Part shown: piece after piece, positions 53,129-63,617 of the stretch
How the letters are laid out: every line of letters starts with the position of its first letter
How positions within the stretch are numbered: position 1 is the stretch's first letter
Notes under the pieces: generated by a model
What the model was told of the DNA's origin: nothing
The model's database searches: none
What the model saw: the letters and a program-made list of their open reading frames with translations, nothing else
Program-made: the position numbers and the translations under genes
Source of the DNA: Cupriavidus sp. U2
GTDB lineage: Bacteria > Pseudomonadota > Gammaproteobacteria > Burkholderiales > Burkholderiaceae
Reading direction: 5' to 3'
Assembly (NCBI RefSeq): GCF_009663685.2
Contig: NZ_RCOG02000012.1
Coordinates: forward strand, 603,424-667,423
DNA length: 64,000 bases

Positions 53129-54589
53129 TCAGGCCGTGCCGCCCACCGTCATGTTCTCGATGCGCAGCGTGGGCTGGCCCACGCCGACCGGCACGCTCTG
53201 GCCTTCCTTGCCGCAGACGCCCACACCGGAATCCAGGCGCATGTCGTTGCCGATCATCGTCACGTCCTTCAGCGATTCGGGCCCGTTGCCGACCAGCGTT
53301 GCGCCCTTGACCGGGTACGTGATCTTGCCGTCCTCGATCATGTAGGCCTCGCTGGCCGAGAACACGAACTTGCCGTTGGTGATGTCCACCTGGCCGCCGC
53401 CGAAGTTCACGGCATACAGGCCACGCTTCACGCTGGCGATGATTTCCTGCGGGTCGCGGTCGCCGTTCAGCATGTAGGTGTTGGTCATGCGCGGCATCGG
53501 CAGCGCGGCGTAGCTTTCGCGGCGGGCGTTGCCGGTGACCGGCATCTTCATCAGGCGCGCGTTGAGCGTGTCCTGGATAAAGCCGGTCAGGATGCCGTCT
53601 TCGATCAGTGTGGTGCACTGCGTCGGGTTGCCCTCGTCGTCCAGGTTCAGCGATCCGCGGCGGTTCTCGATCGTGCCGTCATCCACCACGGTCACGCCCT
53701 TGGCGGCCACGCGCTCGCCCATCCGGCCGGCGAAGGCCGACGAGCCCTTGCGGTTGAAGTCGCCTTCCAGCCCATGGCCCACGGCTTCGTGCAGCAGCAC
53801 GCCGGGCCAGCCCGGGCCCAGCACCACGGTCATCGCGCCGGCCGGGGCGGGGCGCGCCTCCAGGTTGACCAGCGCGGACGCCACGGCCTCGTCCACGTAC
53901 TTGCGCAGCAGGTCGTCCGTGAAGTAGCCATACGCGTAGCGGCCGCCACCACCGGACGAACCGATCTCGCGGCGGCCGTTCTGTTCGGCAATGACCGTGA
54001 CCGACACGCGCACCAGCGGGCGCACGTCGGCGGCGATCACGCCGTCGCTGCGTGCCACCAGCACCACGTCGTATTCACCGGCCAGGCCAGCCATGACCTG
54101 CACCACGCGCGGGTCCTTGGCGCGGGCCAGCTTCTCGATCTTTTCCAGCAGCGCCACCTTTTCGGTGGCCGTCATCGAATCGAGCGGGTCGTTGGGCGCG
54201 TAGAGGTTGCGGCCCGTATGCGACGCCATGCTGCCGGCCACCTTGACGCGGCCGCTGCCGGCGCGGCCGATCGTGCGCGTGGCCGCGGCGGCCTGCGACA
54301 GCGCAGCCAGGCTGATGTCGTCCGAATAGGCAAAGGCGGTCTTGTCGCCCGATACGGCGCGCACGCCCACGCCCTGGTCGATGCTGAAGCTGCCCGACTT
54401 GACGATGCCTTCCTCCAGGCTCCACGCCTCGTTGCGGGTGTGCTGGAAGTACAGGTCGGCGTAGTCCACCTTGTGCGTGAAGATGTCGGCCAGCACGCGC
54501 TGGAGCGTGGCCTCGTCAAGGCCGTACGGTGCCAGCAGCAGCTGTTGCGCGGTGGCCAGGTTGCGAATTCCGAGATCTCCGGCGTTCAT
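53129..54589 (-). CDS. tldD: Metalloprotease TldD
   Basis: A 486-residue cytosolic metalloprotease subunit that works with TldE/PmbA. The zinc motif is in [20 protein letters not shown] (HExxxH). The N-terminal part has [20 protein letters not shown] and the C-terminal part [19 protein letters not shown] (seen in part), typical of TldD. ATG 54589 gives the usual length. The partner pmbA is not in the window. Third gene of the yhdP-nitrilase-tldD run. Confidence 0.96.
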   Translation of the reverse strand: MNAGDLGIRNLATAQQLLLAPYGLDEATLQRVLADIFTHKVDYADLYFQHTRNEAWSLEEGIVKSGSFSIDQGVGVRAVSGDKTAFAYSDDISLAALSQAAAATRTIGRAGSGRVKVAGSMASHTGRNLYAPNDPLDSMTATEKVALLEKIEKLARAKDPRVVQVMAGLAGEYDVVLVARSDGVIAADVRPLVRVSVTVIAEQNGRREIGSSGGGGRYAYGYFTDDLLRKYVDEAVASALVNLEARPAPAGAMTVVLGPGWPGVLLHEAVGHGLEGDFNRKGSSAFAGRMGERVAAKGVTVVDDGTIENRRGSLNLDDEGNPTQCTTLIEDGILTGFIQDTLNARLMKMPVTGNARRESYAALPMPRMTNTYMLNGDRDPQEIIASVKRGLYAVNFGGGQVDITNGKFVFSASEAYMIEDGKITYPVKGATLVGNGPESLKDVTMIGNDMRLDSGVGVCGKEGQSVPVGVGQPTLRIENMTVGGTA

Positions 54590-54658
54590 GATTGTCCTTG
54601 TCTTGAACCCCATGGCGACCCGGGCCACGGGGAAATGCAAACAGTAATGCCCTGAATC

Positions 54659-55483
54659 CTACAGTACGCGATGGCGCAGTGCCGGCAGGTTCTGACGCAC
54701 TTCGGCCAGCCGGGCCGGATCCACCACGCCCGATACCACCCCTTCGCCTTCGGGCAGCACGGCCATCAGTTCGCCCCACGGGTCCACCAGCATCGAATGC
54801 CCCCAGGTGCGGCGGCCGTTTTCATGCTTGCCGCCTTGTGCAGCAGCCAGCACATAGCATTGATTTTCGATGGCGCGGGCGCGCAGCAGGATTTCCCAGT
54901 GGGCTTGCCCGGTGGTGTAGGTGAAGGCGGCCGGCATCAGAATCAAGCTGACGCCTTCGCCGCCCTTTGCCAGCCCGCGATACAGCTCGGGAAAGCGCAG
55001 GTCGTAGCAGATCGACATCGCCACGCGGCCACAGGGCGCATCGAACGCCACGGGCGTCTTGCCGGCCAGGATCGTGCGAGATTCGTCGAAATTCTCATCG
55101 CCCTTGGTAAAGCCGAACAGGTGGATCTTGTCATAGCGCGCCACGCGTGCCCCGTGCGGGTCGAAGGCCAGCGACGCGTTGTAGACGCGATTGTCGTCTG
55201 CGCACCACATCGGCAGCGTGCCGCCCACCAGCCAGATCCGGAGCCGGCGCGCGGCATCGGCCAGGAATCGCTGCACCGGGCCGTCGCCGTCGCGCTCGCG
55301 GATGGCTACCTTGTCCGATTCATGCCGGCCCATCATGCAGAAGTATTCGGGCAGCAATACCAGCCCGGCACCGCCATGGGCGGCTTCCGCGATCAGCGCG
55401 TCGGCGCGGGCAAGGTTGTCGTCGAGCGACGTGCCCGTCACGGTCTGGATGGCGGCGACGCGGAACGGATTGGCAGCGGTCAT
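54659..55483 (-). CDS. Carbon-nitrogen hydrolase, Nit1-like (deaminated glutathione amidase type)
   Basis: A 274-residue nitrilase-superfamily enzyme with the catalytic triad Glu46 (VLLPEYFCM), Lys119 (RYDKIHLFGF) and Cys159 (MSICYDLRFPE). The motifs YDKIHLFGF and RAIENQCYVLAAAQ are typical of Nit1/YbeM, which repairs deaminated glutathione. Gaps of 69 bp on each side link it with yhdP and tldD, a gene order known in related bacteria. Confidence 0.92.
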   Translation of the reverse strand: MTAANPFRVAAIQTVTGTSLDDNLARADALIAEAAHGGAGLVLLPEYFCMMGRHESDKVAIRERDGDGPVQRFLADAARRLRIWLVGGTLPMWCADDNRVYNASLAFDPHGARVARYDKIHLFGFTKGDENFDESRTILAGKTPVAFDAPCGRVAMSICYDLRFPELYRGLAKGGEGVSLILMPAAFTYTTGQAHWEILLRARAIENQCYVLAAAQGGKHENGRRTWGHSMLVDPWGELMAVLPEGEGVVSGVVDPARLAEVRQNLPALRHRVL

Positions 55484-55552
55484 CGTGGCTTCCTGTATCG
55501 GGTGGGGGCGGGGAGGATCGTGGGCGCAGGCAGAGGACCGGATCGCGCGGCT

Positions 55553-58500
55553 TCAGCGGGTAAAGATGCCCGAACGGTCCTGAACCGGCGCCTGGCGCGA
55601 CTTATTGTCCTCCACTTTGGTGACCTTGGGGTCGGCCCACGATCCGCTCACATGATAGTGCTGCGTGAAGACCTTCGAGACCTCGTCCGCGAACAGCAAC
55701 TGGGCCGCCAGCGTGCCGATGCCGAGCACCGGGTTGATGAACGCGGCCGCCACCGATGTGGTGGTGGCGTTGATGCGCGGCACCACGGCCACCTGCAGGT
55801 CCTGCGTTTCATGCAGCAGGTCGGCCGTGCCGGTCATCGACGCCATCACCTGGCTGCCCTTGAAGCGGAATTCGTCGATCTTGCCCACGCCGTTCTCGAT
55901 GGTGCCCGATCCGGTGATGTCGTCGAACACCAGCCCCTTGCTGGCCAGCGAGCGGAAGTCGAGCGTGGCAAAGCGCAGCAGGCTCTGCAGGCTCAGCACG
56001 CCCAGCAGCCGCGCGGCGCCCGGTTCCACGCTGAGGATCTGGCCGTTTTCCAGGTTCAGGTTCAGCCGGCCAGACAGGCTCGGGTAGTCGATCGACATCG
56101 GAGACCCGCGCCACGCGATGCGGCCTTCCAGCGACCCCTTGCCGTCGCGTACCGTGTGGGGCAGGCCGAAGCGGTCCAGCACGTCGCCGGCGTTGCGGAC
56201 GTCGAGCTTGAAGTTGAGCAGCGTGCGGCGGCCTTCGGTGGGCGAGACATTGCCTTGCGCCGCCGCCTCGCGCAGGCGGCGCGGCAGGCGCCAGCTGCCG
56301 CTGCCGGTCAGCGTGGCGCCCGGCTGCTCGATGCTCAGGCTGTCCAGTGTCCAGACCGGCTGGTTGTCGGTGTGGCTGGTATGGGCCTTGACCTCCAGCT
56401 TGCCGAAGTCGCGGCCATGCAGCACGAACCGCTCGACCGACAGGTCCAGCGCCGGCATTTCCTCGACGCTGCGCGTGATGGCCTCGGTCATGTGGCCGTC
56501 GTCAGTGGCGTCGGGGATGTCCAGGTGCGACAGCCGCACGGTCAGCGACCCGGCCGGATTGGTGCTGTCGCGCCGCCACTGGCCATTGCCGGTGATCTGG
56601 CGCGATGCCATCTGCAGGACCCAGCCGCCGCCTTCGCGGTTGGCGTCGATCGTCACGTCGTTCAGCACGCGGCCGAAGGCATCGAGCGATTTGGTCCGCA
56701 CATTGACGCGCTCGGGCAGGAACGGTGACGAACGGTCCACGTCGCCGGCCGGCTGGCGGTCGTTCGGCGTCGGCTCCATCACGGAACGCCAGGCGTCCAC
56801 GTCGAGCCGGTCGGTGTTGATCGCCACGGTCACGCCGCTGGCCGGCAGTGGCGCAGGCTGGCCGACGCCGATGCCGCCGGCGATCACTTCGGTCGTGTCG
56901 CCCCGGCGCAGCACGTAGCGTGCGGCGGCATTGTTGCCGAGCTGGATCGTCATGTCGTCCAGTCCGGCGCGGGTGGCCGACGGGCGCAGGTCGAAGCGCA
57001 GCGGCAGGTCCTGTCCCGCCAGCTTGGCCAGCGGGGGCGGCAGGTCGAGCGCGAGCCCGTTGAGATCGGAGGCCATCTGCACCTGCAGGCGCTTGTCGCG
57101 CACGCCCACCACGGCGCTGTACGACGTGCTGCCCTCGATGCGCTTGCCCAGCGCACCGGCGCCGGCGCCCAGTACATCGCGCAGGCCCTGTGCCGTGGCC
57201 GTGCCGCCAATGGCCACATGGGTGGTGCCGTCCGGCAGGGTGCCGCCGGTCAGGCGGGTTTCGCCCCCCAGGAAGCGGCCGCGCACATTGTGCAGCTGGA
57301 AACCGTGCTCGTCGAAGGCGACCGCGCCGGTGGCGCCGAACAGCGTAGGCAGCTCGGGGAACAGGGTCACGTCGTTGCCGGGGAAGCGGAATTCACCGTT
57401 GACCTTCGACCCTGCGGCATGGCTCAGCGGCAGGTCGAGCTTCAGTTTCAGTTCGCCGTGGCCCGGCGCGCGCGCGTTATCGGTCACGTTGGCGGTCCAG
57501 CCCCTGACCGGCGTGGTGGCCACATAGCGCAGGAAGCCCTGCACCGGGCCGGTGGCGCCACCGTCGACCGCCAGGTGGCCGTGGTCGCTCAGGTCGTCGA
57601 TCCTGCCGCTGACGTCGCGCAGCACGATCCCCGGGATGCCGCGTACGCCGGCCTGCTTGACCTGGAACGACATCGTGCTGCGCTCGAACAGCAGGTCGCC
57701 GGAGATGTCGGTGAAATCGGGCCAGGCCATGCCGGCGGCGGCGTTGGCGCCCGCGCCATTGCCGCCGGCGGTGCCGCCGACGTTCGGACCCGTTTCGTGC
57801 GGGGCGATCTGGTAGCTCACGTTGCGTACCGGCACTTCCACGCGGAAGTCGCCGGCCTTGGCGAACGGCGGGTGGAACGGGAAGTGGAACAGGTCGCCCT
57901 TGACCAGGAACTTCACGTCGTAGGCTTCGCCGCCCACCAGCGCGCCTTCCAGGTAGTGGCGCGTGGCCGGCATGGTCGACGGCAGGTAGCGCGGCACACG
58001 GTTGGCCAGTGCGCGATCCAGCTCGCCGGACAGGTCGGCAATGCCGCTATGGCCGTCGCCGCCCGCGCGCCAGCTGCCGCGCACCGTGCCGGCGGTGTCG
58101 GCGTTGGCAAATCGGATGCCTTCGGTGGTCACCACGAGCTTGTTGTCGGCGTCGTGGCGCCAGCGCACTTCGCCGCGCAGTTCGTCGAACGGCACGAGCG
58201 GGTCGTCGAAGACGCCGGGGAAGCTCAGCGTGGCGCCGGTGCTGTCCACGCGCGCCGTGCCCTGGCGGTCGTCGAAGCTGAAGTTGCCGGACAGGCGGCT
58301 GAAACCGGGCGTGCCGGTGTGGGGTTTGCCGTCCGGGCCCACGGCCGGCACCGCCGGCTGGCTATTGACCGATACGCTGCGCAGCGTGCCCTGCACCGTG
58401 TAGTGCGGCGCGCCGGGCCCGCGCGACAGCAGGCCGGCCCGCTCGCGCGACCAGGTGACGTCGAGGTTGTCGATATGGCCGGCCGGCTTGAGCGCGCGCA

Positions 58501-59857
58501 ACTGGCGCAGCATGGCCGTATCGATCGGCATCGACGTGGCCAGCGCGCGCACCGTGTTCAGGTCGAAGGTTGGGGCGCGCAGCGCGAACTTGCGCAACTG
58601 GCCGGCGTTGTCGCGGGCCCAGTCGATGGTGACCTTGCGCATGCCGTCGCGCCACGACGCATCGGTGGCGGAAGGCGGCCCGGCCTGCGGTTCGCCCTGC
58701 CAGAGCAGCGTGTCGATGGTCAGCGAGTTGTTGCCCGTGCGGTCGCCCTTGTGCAGCAGCAGCGCCTGCGCGTTGGTCAGCTTGAGCGGCTCGGTGGCGC
58801 CCGTCAGCAGCAGGTCCACGCCCGTCGCGCGCAGCCGCAGCTGGCTGCGCAGCACATGGCCGCCGCGGATTTCCACGGTGCCGTCGGTGCTGAAGACGCC
58901 GCTGTTGACATTGTCGAAGACCGCCAGGTATCGCTGCACCACGGGCAGCTGCAACTGGTTGAAGGCCCAGCTGGCCTGGCCGGCCCAATGCCGCCAGTTG
59001 CCGGCGCCATGCAGGTAGTCGTGCCGCAGGTTGGCCTGGAAGACCAGCGGCTGTGGCGCCAGCGATGCGCTGCGTGCCTCCAGGCGTACCGCGTGCTGCA
59101 CGCCGTGGCGCTCAGACGTGAAGTGGATGTCGGCGACATCGAGTTGCGGCAGCTTCGCCTTTTCGTCGAGCCAGCGCAGCTTGCCGCTTTTCAGCTCGAT
59201 ATGGCCCTGCGACAGCAGCCAGTTCAGGAACGGATCGTCCTCGCTGGACGATCGGGTGGCCTCGATCGGCACCCCGGCCACCAGCAGGGCGCCCTTGTCG
59301 GTACGGCGGATCAGCACGTCGGTGCGGTCTGCCGTCAGGCTGGCGAACTGCAAGGTCAGTGCGGGCACCGATTGCCAGGACAGCTTGCCTTCGAGCGTGC
59401 CGGCCGACAGCAGCATGCGGCGGTCGCGGTCCACCGCCTGCACGTTGCTGGCGCGGAACGCCGGATGCCAGCCATCCCAGTAGGTATCGAGCTGGCCGAT
59501 GGTGAGATTGGCGGTCAGCGCGGCGGACCCCTGCTGCTCCAGCCACTGGCGCGCGGTGTGGGCCTGCGGCCAGAGCACGAAACGGATCAGCAGGACGGCG
59601 ACGATGGCCAGCGCGGCCAGCACGGCCACGATACGCACCAGCATGCGCCAGAGCCGGCCCCAGGCCGGGTGCCGCGCCAGCGCGCGCAGCCCTTGCCAGA
59701 CCAGGCCCGGGCCCTTGCGCACGCGCGCCAGCACGCGCCGGCCACGGCCGGGCGCGGCGTGTTGCGAAGGGGGGGAAGCGGCGACCGCGGCGGTACCGTC
59801 ACTGCCCGCGCGGGGGGATGCGGAACCGTCGTCCGGGGCGGTGGGGCGGCTGGACAT
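55553..59857 (-). CDS. yhdP: YhdP-family AsmA-like protein
   Basis: A 1434-residue envelope protein. A polar N-terminus of about 60 residues is followed by one membrane helix (about 72-93, IVAVLAALAIVAVLLIRFVL) and then a very long periplasmic beta-rich region with repeated AsmA-like segments. Near the C-terminus, SVEPGAARLLGVLSLQSLLR and a DEFRFKGSQVMASMTG segment mark the family. AsmA-like proteins of this type transport phospholipids between inner and outer membrane. The start at 59857 is chosen because the frame upstream is antisense to glnE. Confidence 0.93.
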   Translation of the reverse strand: MSSRPTAPDDGSASPRAGSDGTAAVAASPPSQHAAPGRGRRVLARVRKGPGLVWQGLRALARHPAWGRLWRMLVRIVAVLAALAIVAVLLIRFVLWPQAHTARQWLEQQGSAALTANLTIGQLDTYWDGWHPAFRASNVQAVDRDRRMLLSAGTLEGKLSWQSVPALTLQFASLTADRTDVLIRRTDKGALLVAGVPIEATRSSSEDDPFLNWLLSQGHIELKSGKLRWLDEKAKLPQLDVADIHFTSERHGVQHAVRLEARSASLAPQPLVFQANLRHDYLHGAGNWRHWAGQASWAFNQLQLPVVQRYLAVFDNVNSGVFSTDGTVEIRGGHVLRSQLRLRATGVDLLLTGATEPLKLTNAQALLLHKGDRTGNNSLTIDTLLWQGEPQAGPPSATDASWRDGMRKVTIDWARDNAGQLRKFALRAPTFDLNTVRALATSMPIDTAMLRQLRALKPAGHIDNLDVTWSRERAGLLSRGPGAPHYTVQGTLRSVSVNSQPAVPAVGPDGKPHTGTPGFSRLSGNFSFDDRQGTARVDSTGATLSFPGVFDDPLVPFDELRGEVRWRHDADNKLVVTTEGIRFANADTAGTVRGSWRAGGDGHSGIADLSGELDRALANRVPRYLPSTMPATRHYLEGALVGGEAYDVKFLVKGDLFHFPFHPPFAKAGDFRVEVPVRNVSYQIAPHETGPNVGGTAGGNGAGANAAAGMAWPDFTDISGDLLFERSTMSFQVKQAGVRGIPGIVLRDVSGRIDDLSDHGHLAVDGGATGPVQGFLRYVATTPVRGWTANVTDNARAPGHGELKLKLDLPLSHAAGSKVNGEFRFPGNDVTLFPELPTLFGATGAVAFDEHGFQLHNVRGRFLGGETRLTGGTLPDGTTHVAIGGTATAQGLRDVLGAGAGALGKRIEGSTSYSAVVGVRDKRLQVQMASDLNGLALDLPPPLAKLAGQDLPLRFDLRPSATRAGLDDMTIQLGNNAAARYVLRRGDTTEVIAGGIGVGQPAPLPASGVTVAINTDRLDVDAWRSVMEPTPNDRQPAGDVDRSSPFLPERVNVRTKSLDAFGRVLNDVTIDANREGGGWVLQMASRQITGNGQWRRDSTNPAGSLTVRLSHLDIPDATDDGHMTEAITRSVEEMPALDLSVERFVLHGRDFGKLEVKAHTSHTDNQPVWTLDSLSIEQPGATLTGSGSWRLPRRLREAAAQGNVSPTEGRRTLLNFKLDVRNAGDVLDRFGLPHTVRDGKGSLEGRIAWRGSPMSIDYPSLSGRLNLNLENGQILSVEPGAARLLGVLSLQSLLRFATLDFRSLASKGLVFDDITGSGTIENGVGKIDEFRFKGSQVMASMTGTADLLHETQDLQVAVVPRINATTTSVAAAFINPVLGIGTLAAQLLFADEVSKVFTQHYHVSGSWADPKVTKVEDNKSRQAPVQDRSGIFTR

Positions 59858-59956
59858 GCGCAGATTATCCGACAATACTAGCCGCTCTCCAAAGTGGTGC
59901 GCGCAAGCGCCACCGCGGTCTCTACGGCGCCTGCCCGATAAAGCAAAGTAATTGGA

Positions 59957-62900
59957 ATGACTGTCCCTGATCCGACGAGTTCCGCCGCGGGCACCGCCCC
60001 GGCATCGACTGGCCCGCAGCACCCGCTGGATGGCGCCGGAACCACTTCGATCCTGGCATCGCCGGGCGCCGCCGGACCGATCGGCAACATGGCCCAGGGG
60101 GCCTTTGCCACGATGACGGCGCAGGGACTGACCCCCGCCGATTGCGAGGGTCATGTATTGTACTCGGCGGCGTACTCGCATTACGCGCGGCGCGTGCTGG
60201 CCGCGCGCGCGGGGCTGCCCGGCGTGGTGGCGCAGGCCGTGGCCGGCCCGATCACGCGCGAATGGATGGAAGCCCGTCTGCAGGTCCTGCACGCGCCATC
60301 GGCCGATGCCGAGGCCGCCGCGGGCCAGGCGCTGCGGCGCCTGCGCGCCGAAGTCATGTGCGTGATGATCGAGCGGGACCTGCGCGGGCTGGCCACGCTG
60401 GCCGAAATCACCGGCGCCATGACCGACCTGGCCGAACTGTCGATCCAGTATGGCCTGCGCGTGCTTGGCGACGACCTGGCGGCCACCTTCGGCCAGCCCA
60501 CCGGCGACCAGAGCGGCGAGGTGCAGGAACTGGTGGTGGTCGGCATGGGCAAGCTGGGCGGGCGCGAGCTCAACGTGTCGTCCGACATCGACCTGATCTT
60601 TCTCTACGACGAGGACGGCGACACGCGCGGCGGGTCGCGCAGCCTGTCGAACCACGAATACTTCATCCGGCTGGGCCGGCGGCTGATTACGCTGCTGTCG
60701 GAAGTCACCGGCGACGGCTACGTGTTCCGCGTGGACATGCGCCTGCGCCCGAACGGCGACGCCGGCCCGCTGGTCTGCAGCTTCGGCATGCTCGAGGAGT
60801 ACCTGGTGGTGCAGGGCCGCGAGTGGGAACGCTATGCGTGGATCAAGGGCCGCGTGGTGTCGGCCGTCGATACCCCGCATGCCGCGCGCGCCGCCGCGCT
60901 GCTGGGCCGAATGACCACGCCGTTCGTGTTCCGCCGCTACCTGGACTACGGCGTGATCGCCGCCATCCGCTCGCTGCACGCCCAGATCCGTTCGGAAGCG
61001 GCCAAGCGCAGCGGCGGGCTGGCGGGCCATGGCGTGAACCAGCGGTCGTTCAACATCAAGCTCGGCCGCGGCGGTATTCGCGAGATCGAATTCATGGCCC
61101 AGGTGTTCCAGCTGATCCGTGGCGGGCAAGACCCGGCGCTGCGCGTGCGACCCACCCTTGAAGTGCTGGACGTGGCCGTGGCGCGCAACCTGCTGCCGGC
61201 CGGCCAGGCCGAGCAGCTGGCCGATGCCTACCGCTTCCTGCGCCAGCTGGAGCACCGGCTCCAGTACCGCGACGACGCCCAGACGCATCACCTGCCCACG
61301 TCGGACGACGAGCGCCAGGCCGTGGCGCTGATGATGGGCTGCGCCGGCTGGGACGCGCTGGTCGCGCAGATGAACACGCTGATGGACCCGGTGGCGCAGC
61401 AGTTCGAAGCCACCTTTGCCGATCCGTTCGCCGACGGCGAGACGGCGCAGAGCGAGCCGCTGTGGCCGGCGCTGGTGCGAGAGGAAATGGCGTCGCGCGC
61501 CACGCAGTCGAACCCGGGCGACGATGACGACGAGACCGATCCGCAGTCGTCGCCGTGCCAGGCGCTGCAGGCGGCAGGCTTCAGCGACTGCACCGGGCTT
61601 TACGACCGTCTGCGGGCCATCGGCACGTCGATGCGCTATCGCGCGCTGTCGGAAACCAGCCGGGGCCGCTTCGATCTGCTCGTCAACCGTGCGCTGGACC
61701 TGGCGGTCAAGCAGGACGATGCCGACGCCACGATCGCGCGCTTCCTGGACTTCCTGGATGCGATCAGCCGCCGGGCCTCTTACCTGTCACTGCTGTCCGA
61801 GTACCCGCAGGCGATGGATCGCGTGGCACAGACGCTGCACGCGTCGCGCTGGGCGGCCACCTACCTGACCCGGCATCCGCAGCTGCTCGACGAACTGCTG
61901 GACAGCGATGCGCTGGCCGGCGCGCCGGACTGGGCCGGTTTCCGCCAACGCCTGTCGGAGCGGCTGCAGGCGTCCGACGGACAGGTCGAAACGCAGATGG
62001 ACATCCTGCGCCGCGAGCACCATGCCGAGACCTTCCGCATCCTGCTGCAGGACCTGCAGGGGCTGCTGACAGTCGAGCAGGTGGCCGACCGCCTGTCGGA
62101 CCTGGCCGATGCCATGCTGGAGGTCACCATGCAGGTGGTGTGGCGCCAGCTGGCCACGCGCCATTGCGAGTCGCCGCGTTTCGCCATCATTGCCTACGGC
62201 CGGCTGGGCGGCAAGGAACTGGGCTACGCGTCGGACCTGGACCTGATCTTCCTGTACGACGACGACCATGAACGCGCGCCCGACGTCTACGCCGCGTACG
62301 CGCGCCGGCTGATCACCTGGCTGACCAGCCATACGGCGGCGGGCATGCTGTTCGACGTGGACACGCGGCTGCGGCCGAACGGGGCGGCCGGGCTGCTGGT
62401 GACGAGCTTCGACGCGTTCCGGCGCTACCAGCTGCGCGAGGGCGACAACACCGCGTGGGTCTGGGAGCACCAGGCGCTGACGCGGGCCCGCTTCTGCGCC
62501 GGCGACCGCGACATCGGCAACCGGTTCGAAGACCTGCGCGACGAGATCCTGCGCCAGCCGCGCGATGCCGTGGCGCTGCGCGAGGAAATCGTGCAGATGC
62601 GCGCGAAGGTGGCCGAGGGCCATCCCAACCCGACCGCGCTGTTCGACCTCAAGCACGATCGCGGCGGCATGGTCGATATCGAATTCACGGTGCAGTACCT
62701 GGTGCTGCTGCACAGTGGCGCGCATCCGGAACTGACGCGCAACGCGGGCAATATCGCGCTGCTGCGCATGGCCGGCGTGCTGAACCTGATCGACGCCGGG
62801 CTGGCGCTGGCCGTGGGCGATGCCTACCGGCTGTTCCGGGCGCGCCAGCACAAGCTGCGGCTCGACGGCCAGGACCAGGCGCGCGTGGCGCCCGATAGCG

Positions 62901-62959
62901 TGGCCGGACAGACCGCGTCGGTGCGCGCGCTCTGGCAATCGGTGTTCGGCGAACGCTGA
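59957..62959 (+). CDS. glnE: Bifunctional glutamine synthetase adenylyltransferase/deadenylase
   Basis: A 1000-residue two-headed enzyme that adenylylates and de-adenylylates glutamine synthetase in response to PII and glutamine. Two nucleotidyltransferase domains are visible: GMGKLGGRELNVSSDIDLIF near residue 196 (deadenylase) and AYGRLGGKELGYASDLDLIF near 745 (adenylylase). Each is followed by a GlnD-PII type helical region with RGGIREIEFMAQVFQLIRGG or RGGMVDIEFTVQYLVLLH. The first 50 residues are low-complexity. Divergent from yhdP with 99 bp between. Confidence 0.96.
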   Translation: MTVPDPTSSAAGTAPASTGPQHPLDGAGTTSILASPGAAGPIGNMAQGAFATMTAQGLTPADCEGHVLYSAAYSHYARRVLAARAGLPGVVAQAVAGPITREWMEARLQVLHAPSADAEAAAGQALRRLRAEVMCVMIERDLRGLATLAEITGAMTDLAELSIQYGLRVLGDDLAATFGQPTGDQSGEVQELVVVGMGKLGGRELNVSSDIDLIFLYDEDGDTRGGSRSLSNHEYFIRLGRRLITLLSEVTGDGYVFRVDMRLRPNGDAGPLVCSFGMLEEYLVVQGREWERYAWIKGRVVSAVDTPHAARAAALLGRMTTPFVFRRYLDYGVIAAIRSLHAQIRSEAAKRSGGLAGHGVNQRSFNIKLGRGGIREIEFMAQVFQLIRGGQDPALRVRPTLEVLDVAVARNLLPAGQAEQLADAYRFLRQLEHRLQYRDDAQTHHLPTSDDERQAVALMMGCAGWDALVAQMNTLMDPVAQQFEATFADPFADGETAQSEPLWPALVREEMASRATQSNPGDDDDETDPQSSPCQALQAAGFSDCTGLYDRLRAIGTSMRYRALSETSRGRFDLLVNRALDLAVKQDDADATIARFLDFLDAISRRASYLSLLSEYPQAMDRVAQTLHASRWAATYLTRHPQLLDELLDSDALAGAPDWAGFRQRLSERLQASDGQVETQMDILRREHHAETFRILLQDLQGLLTVEQVADRLSDLADAMLEVTMQVVWRQLATRHCESPRFAIIAYGRLGGKELGYASDLDLIFLYDDDHERAPDVYAAYARRLITWLTSHTAAGMLFDVDTRLRPNGAAGLLVTSFDAFRRYQLREGDNTAWVWEHQALTRARFCAGDRDIGNRFEDLRDEILRQPRDAVALREEIVQMRAKVAEGHPNPTALFDLKHDRGGMVDIEFTVQYLVLLHSGAHPELTRNAGNIALLRMAGVLNLIDAGLALAVGDAYRLFRARQHKLRLDGQDQARVAPDSVAGQTASVRALWQSVFGER

Positions 62960-62966
62960 GGCGCGG

Positions 62967-63604
62967 ATGAGCGCCGTGCAGCGGTCGCCGGCCGCGCCGC
63001 CGCCATTGCGGCCATCGCCAACTCAGCGACCGCGCCTGCCCGGATGGCCGGCCATGCTGGCCACCGTGGCCGGCGTGGCGGCCCTGTCCGCGCTGTTCAC
63101 CTTTGTGCCCTGGTGGCACGCGCACGGGCTCTATGTGCGTGATGCCGTGCGTCTGGACGGCCAATGGTGGCGCGTGCTAACGGCGATGTGGGCGCATCTG
63201 GACTGGCGCCACTATCTGTCCGACGTGGCCGCCACGGCGGGCCTGCTGCTGCTTGCCGGCCGCGTGGCCCGTATCCGCGAGATGCTGGCGGTATTGCTGA
63301 TCTGCGGCGTGGCCGTGCAGGTGGCGTTGCTGCGCATGCCCGAGGTGGGCTGGTACGGCGGATTGTCCGGCGCCACGCACGGCCTGGCGCTGTGGACGGC
63401 ACTGCGGCTGCTGCAGGCCCCCGGGTGGTCGCGCGTGATCGGCGTGGTGACGTGCGTGATCGTGCTGGGCAAGGTCTGGATCGAACAGTCATGGCTGGCG
63501 GCCATCGTCTTCGATCCATCGTGGGGCTTCGGCGTGGTACGCGGTGCGCACGCGGCCGGCGCGGTGGCCGGCCTGGCTTGCTGGCTGTTGCAGGAGTGGT
63601 GGGG

Positions 63605-63617
<13 letters not shown>
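62967..63617 (+). CDS. rrtA: Rhombosortase (rhomboid-family intramembrane protease)
   Basis: A 216-residue membrane protease with about six helices. The helix-1/loop motif LDGQWWRVLTAMWAHLDWRH near 63-82, nucleophile Ser134 in WYGGLSGATHGLALW and His195 in VVRGAHAAGAVAGL match rhombosortases, which process GlyGly-CTERM proteins. A 22-residue Pro-rich N-terminus precedes the first helix. It starts 7 bp behind glnE. No GlyGly-CTERM substrate is encoded in this window. Confidence 0.85.

Noticed and set aside
55553..61291. A 1912-codon open frame on the minus strand including yhdP
   Set aside because: Beyond 59857 the frame runs antisense through glnE, whose two nucleotidyltransferase motifs are unmistakable. 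The extra residues are low-complexity His/Gln/Arg typical of antisense frames in GC-rich DNA.
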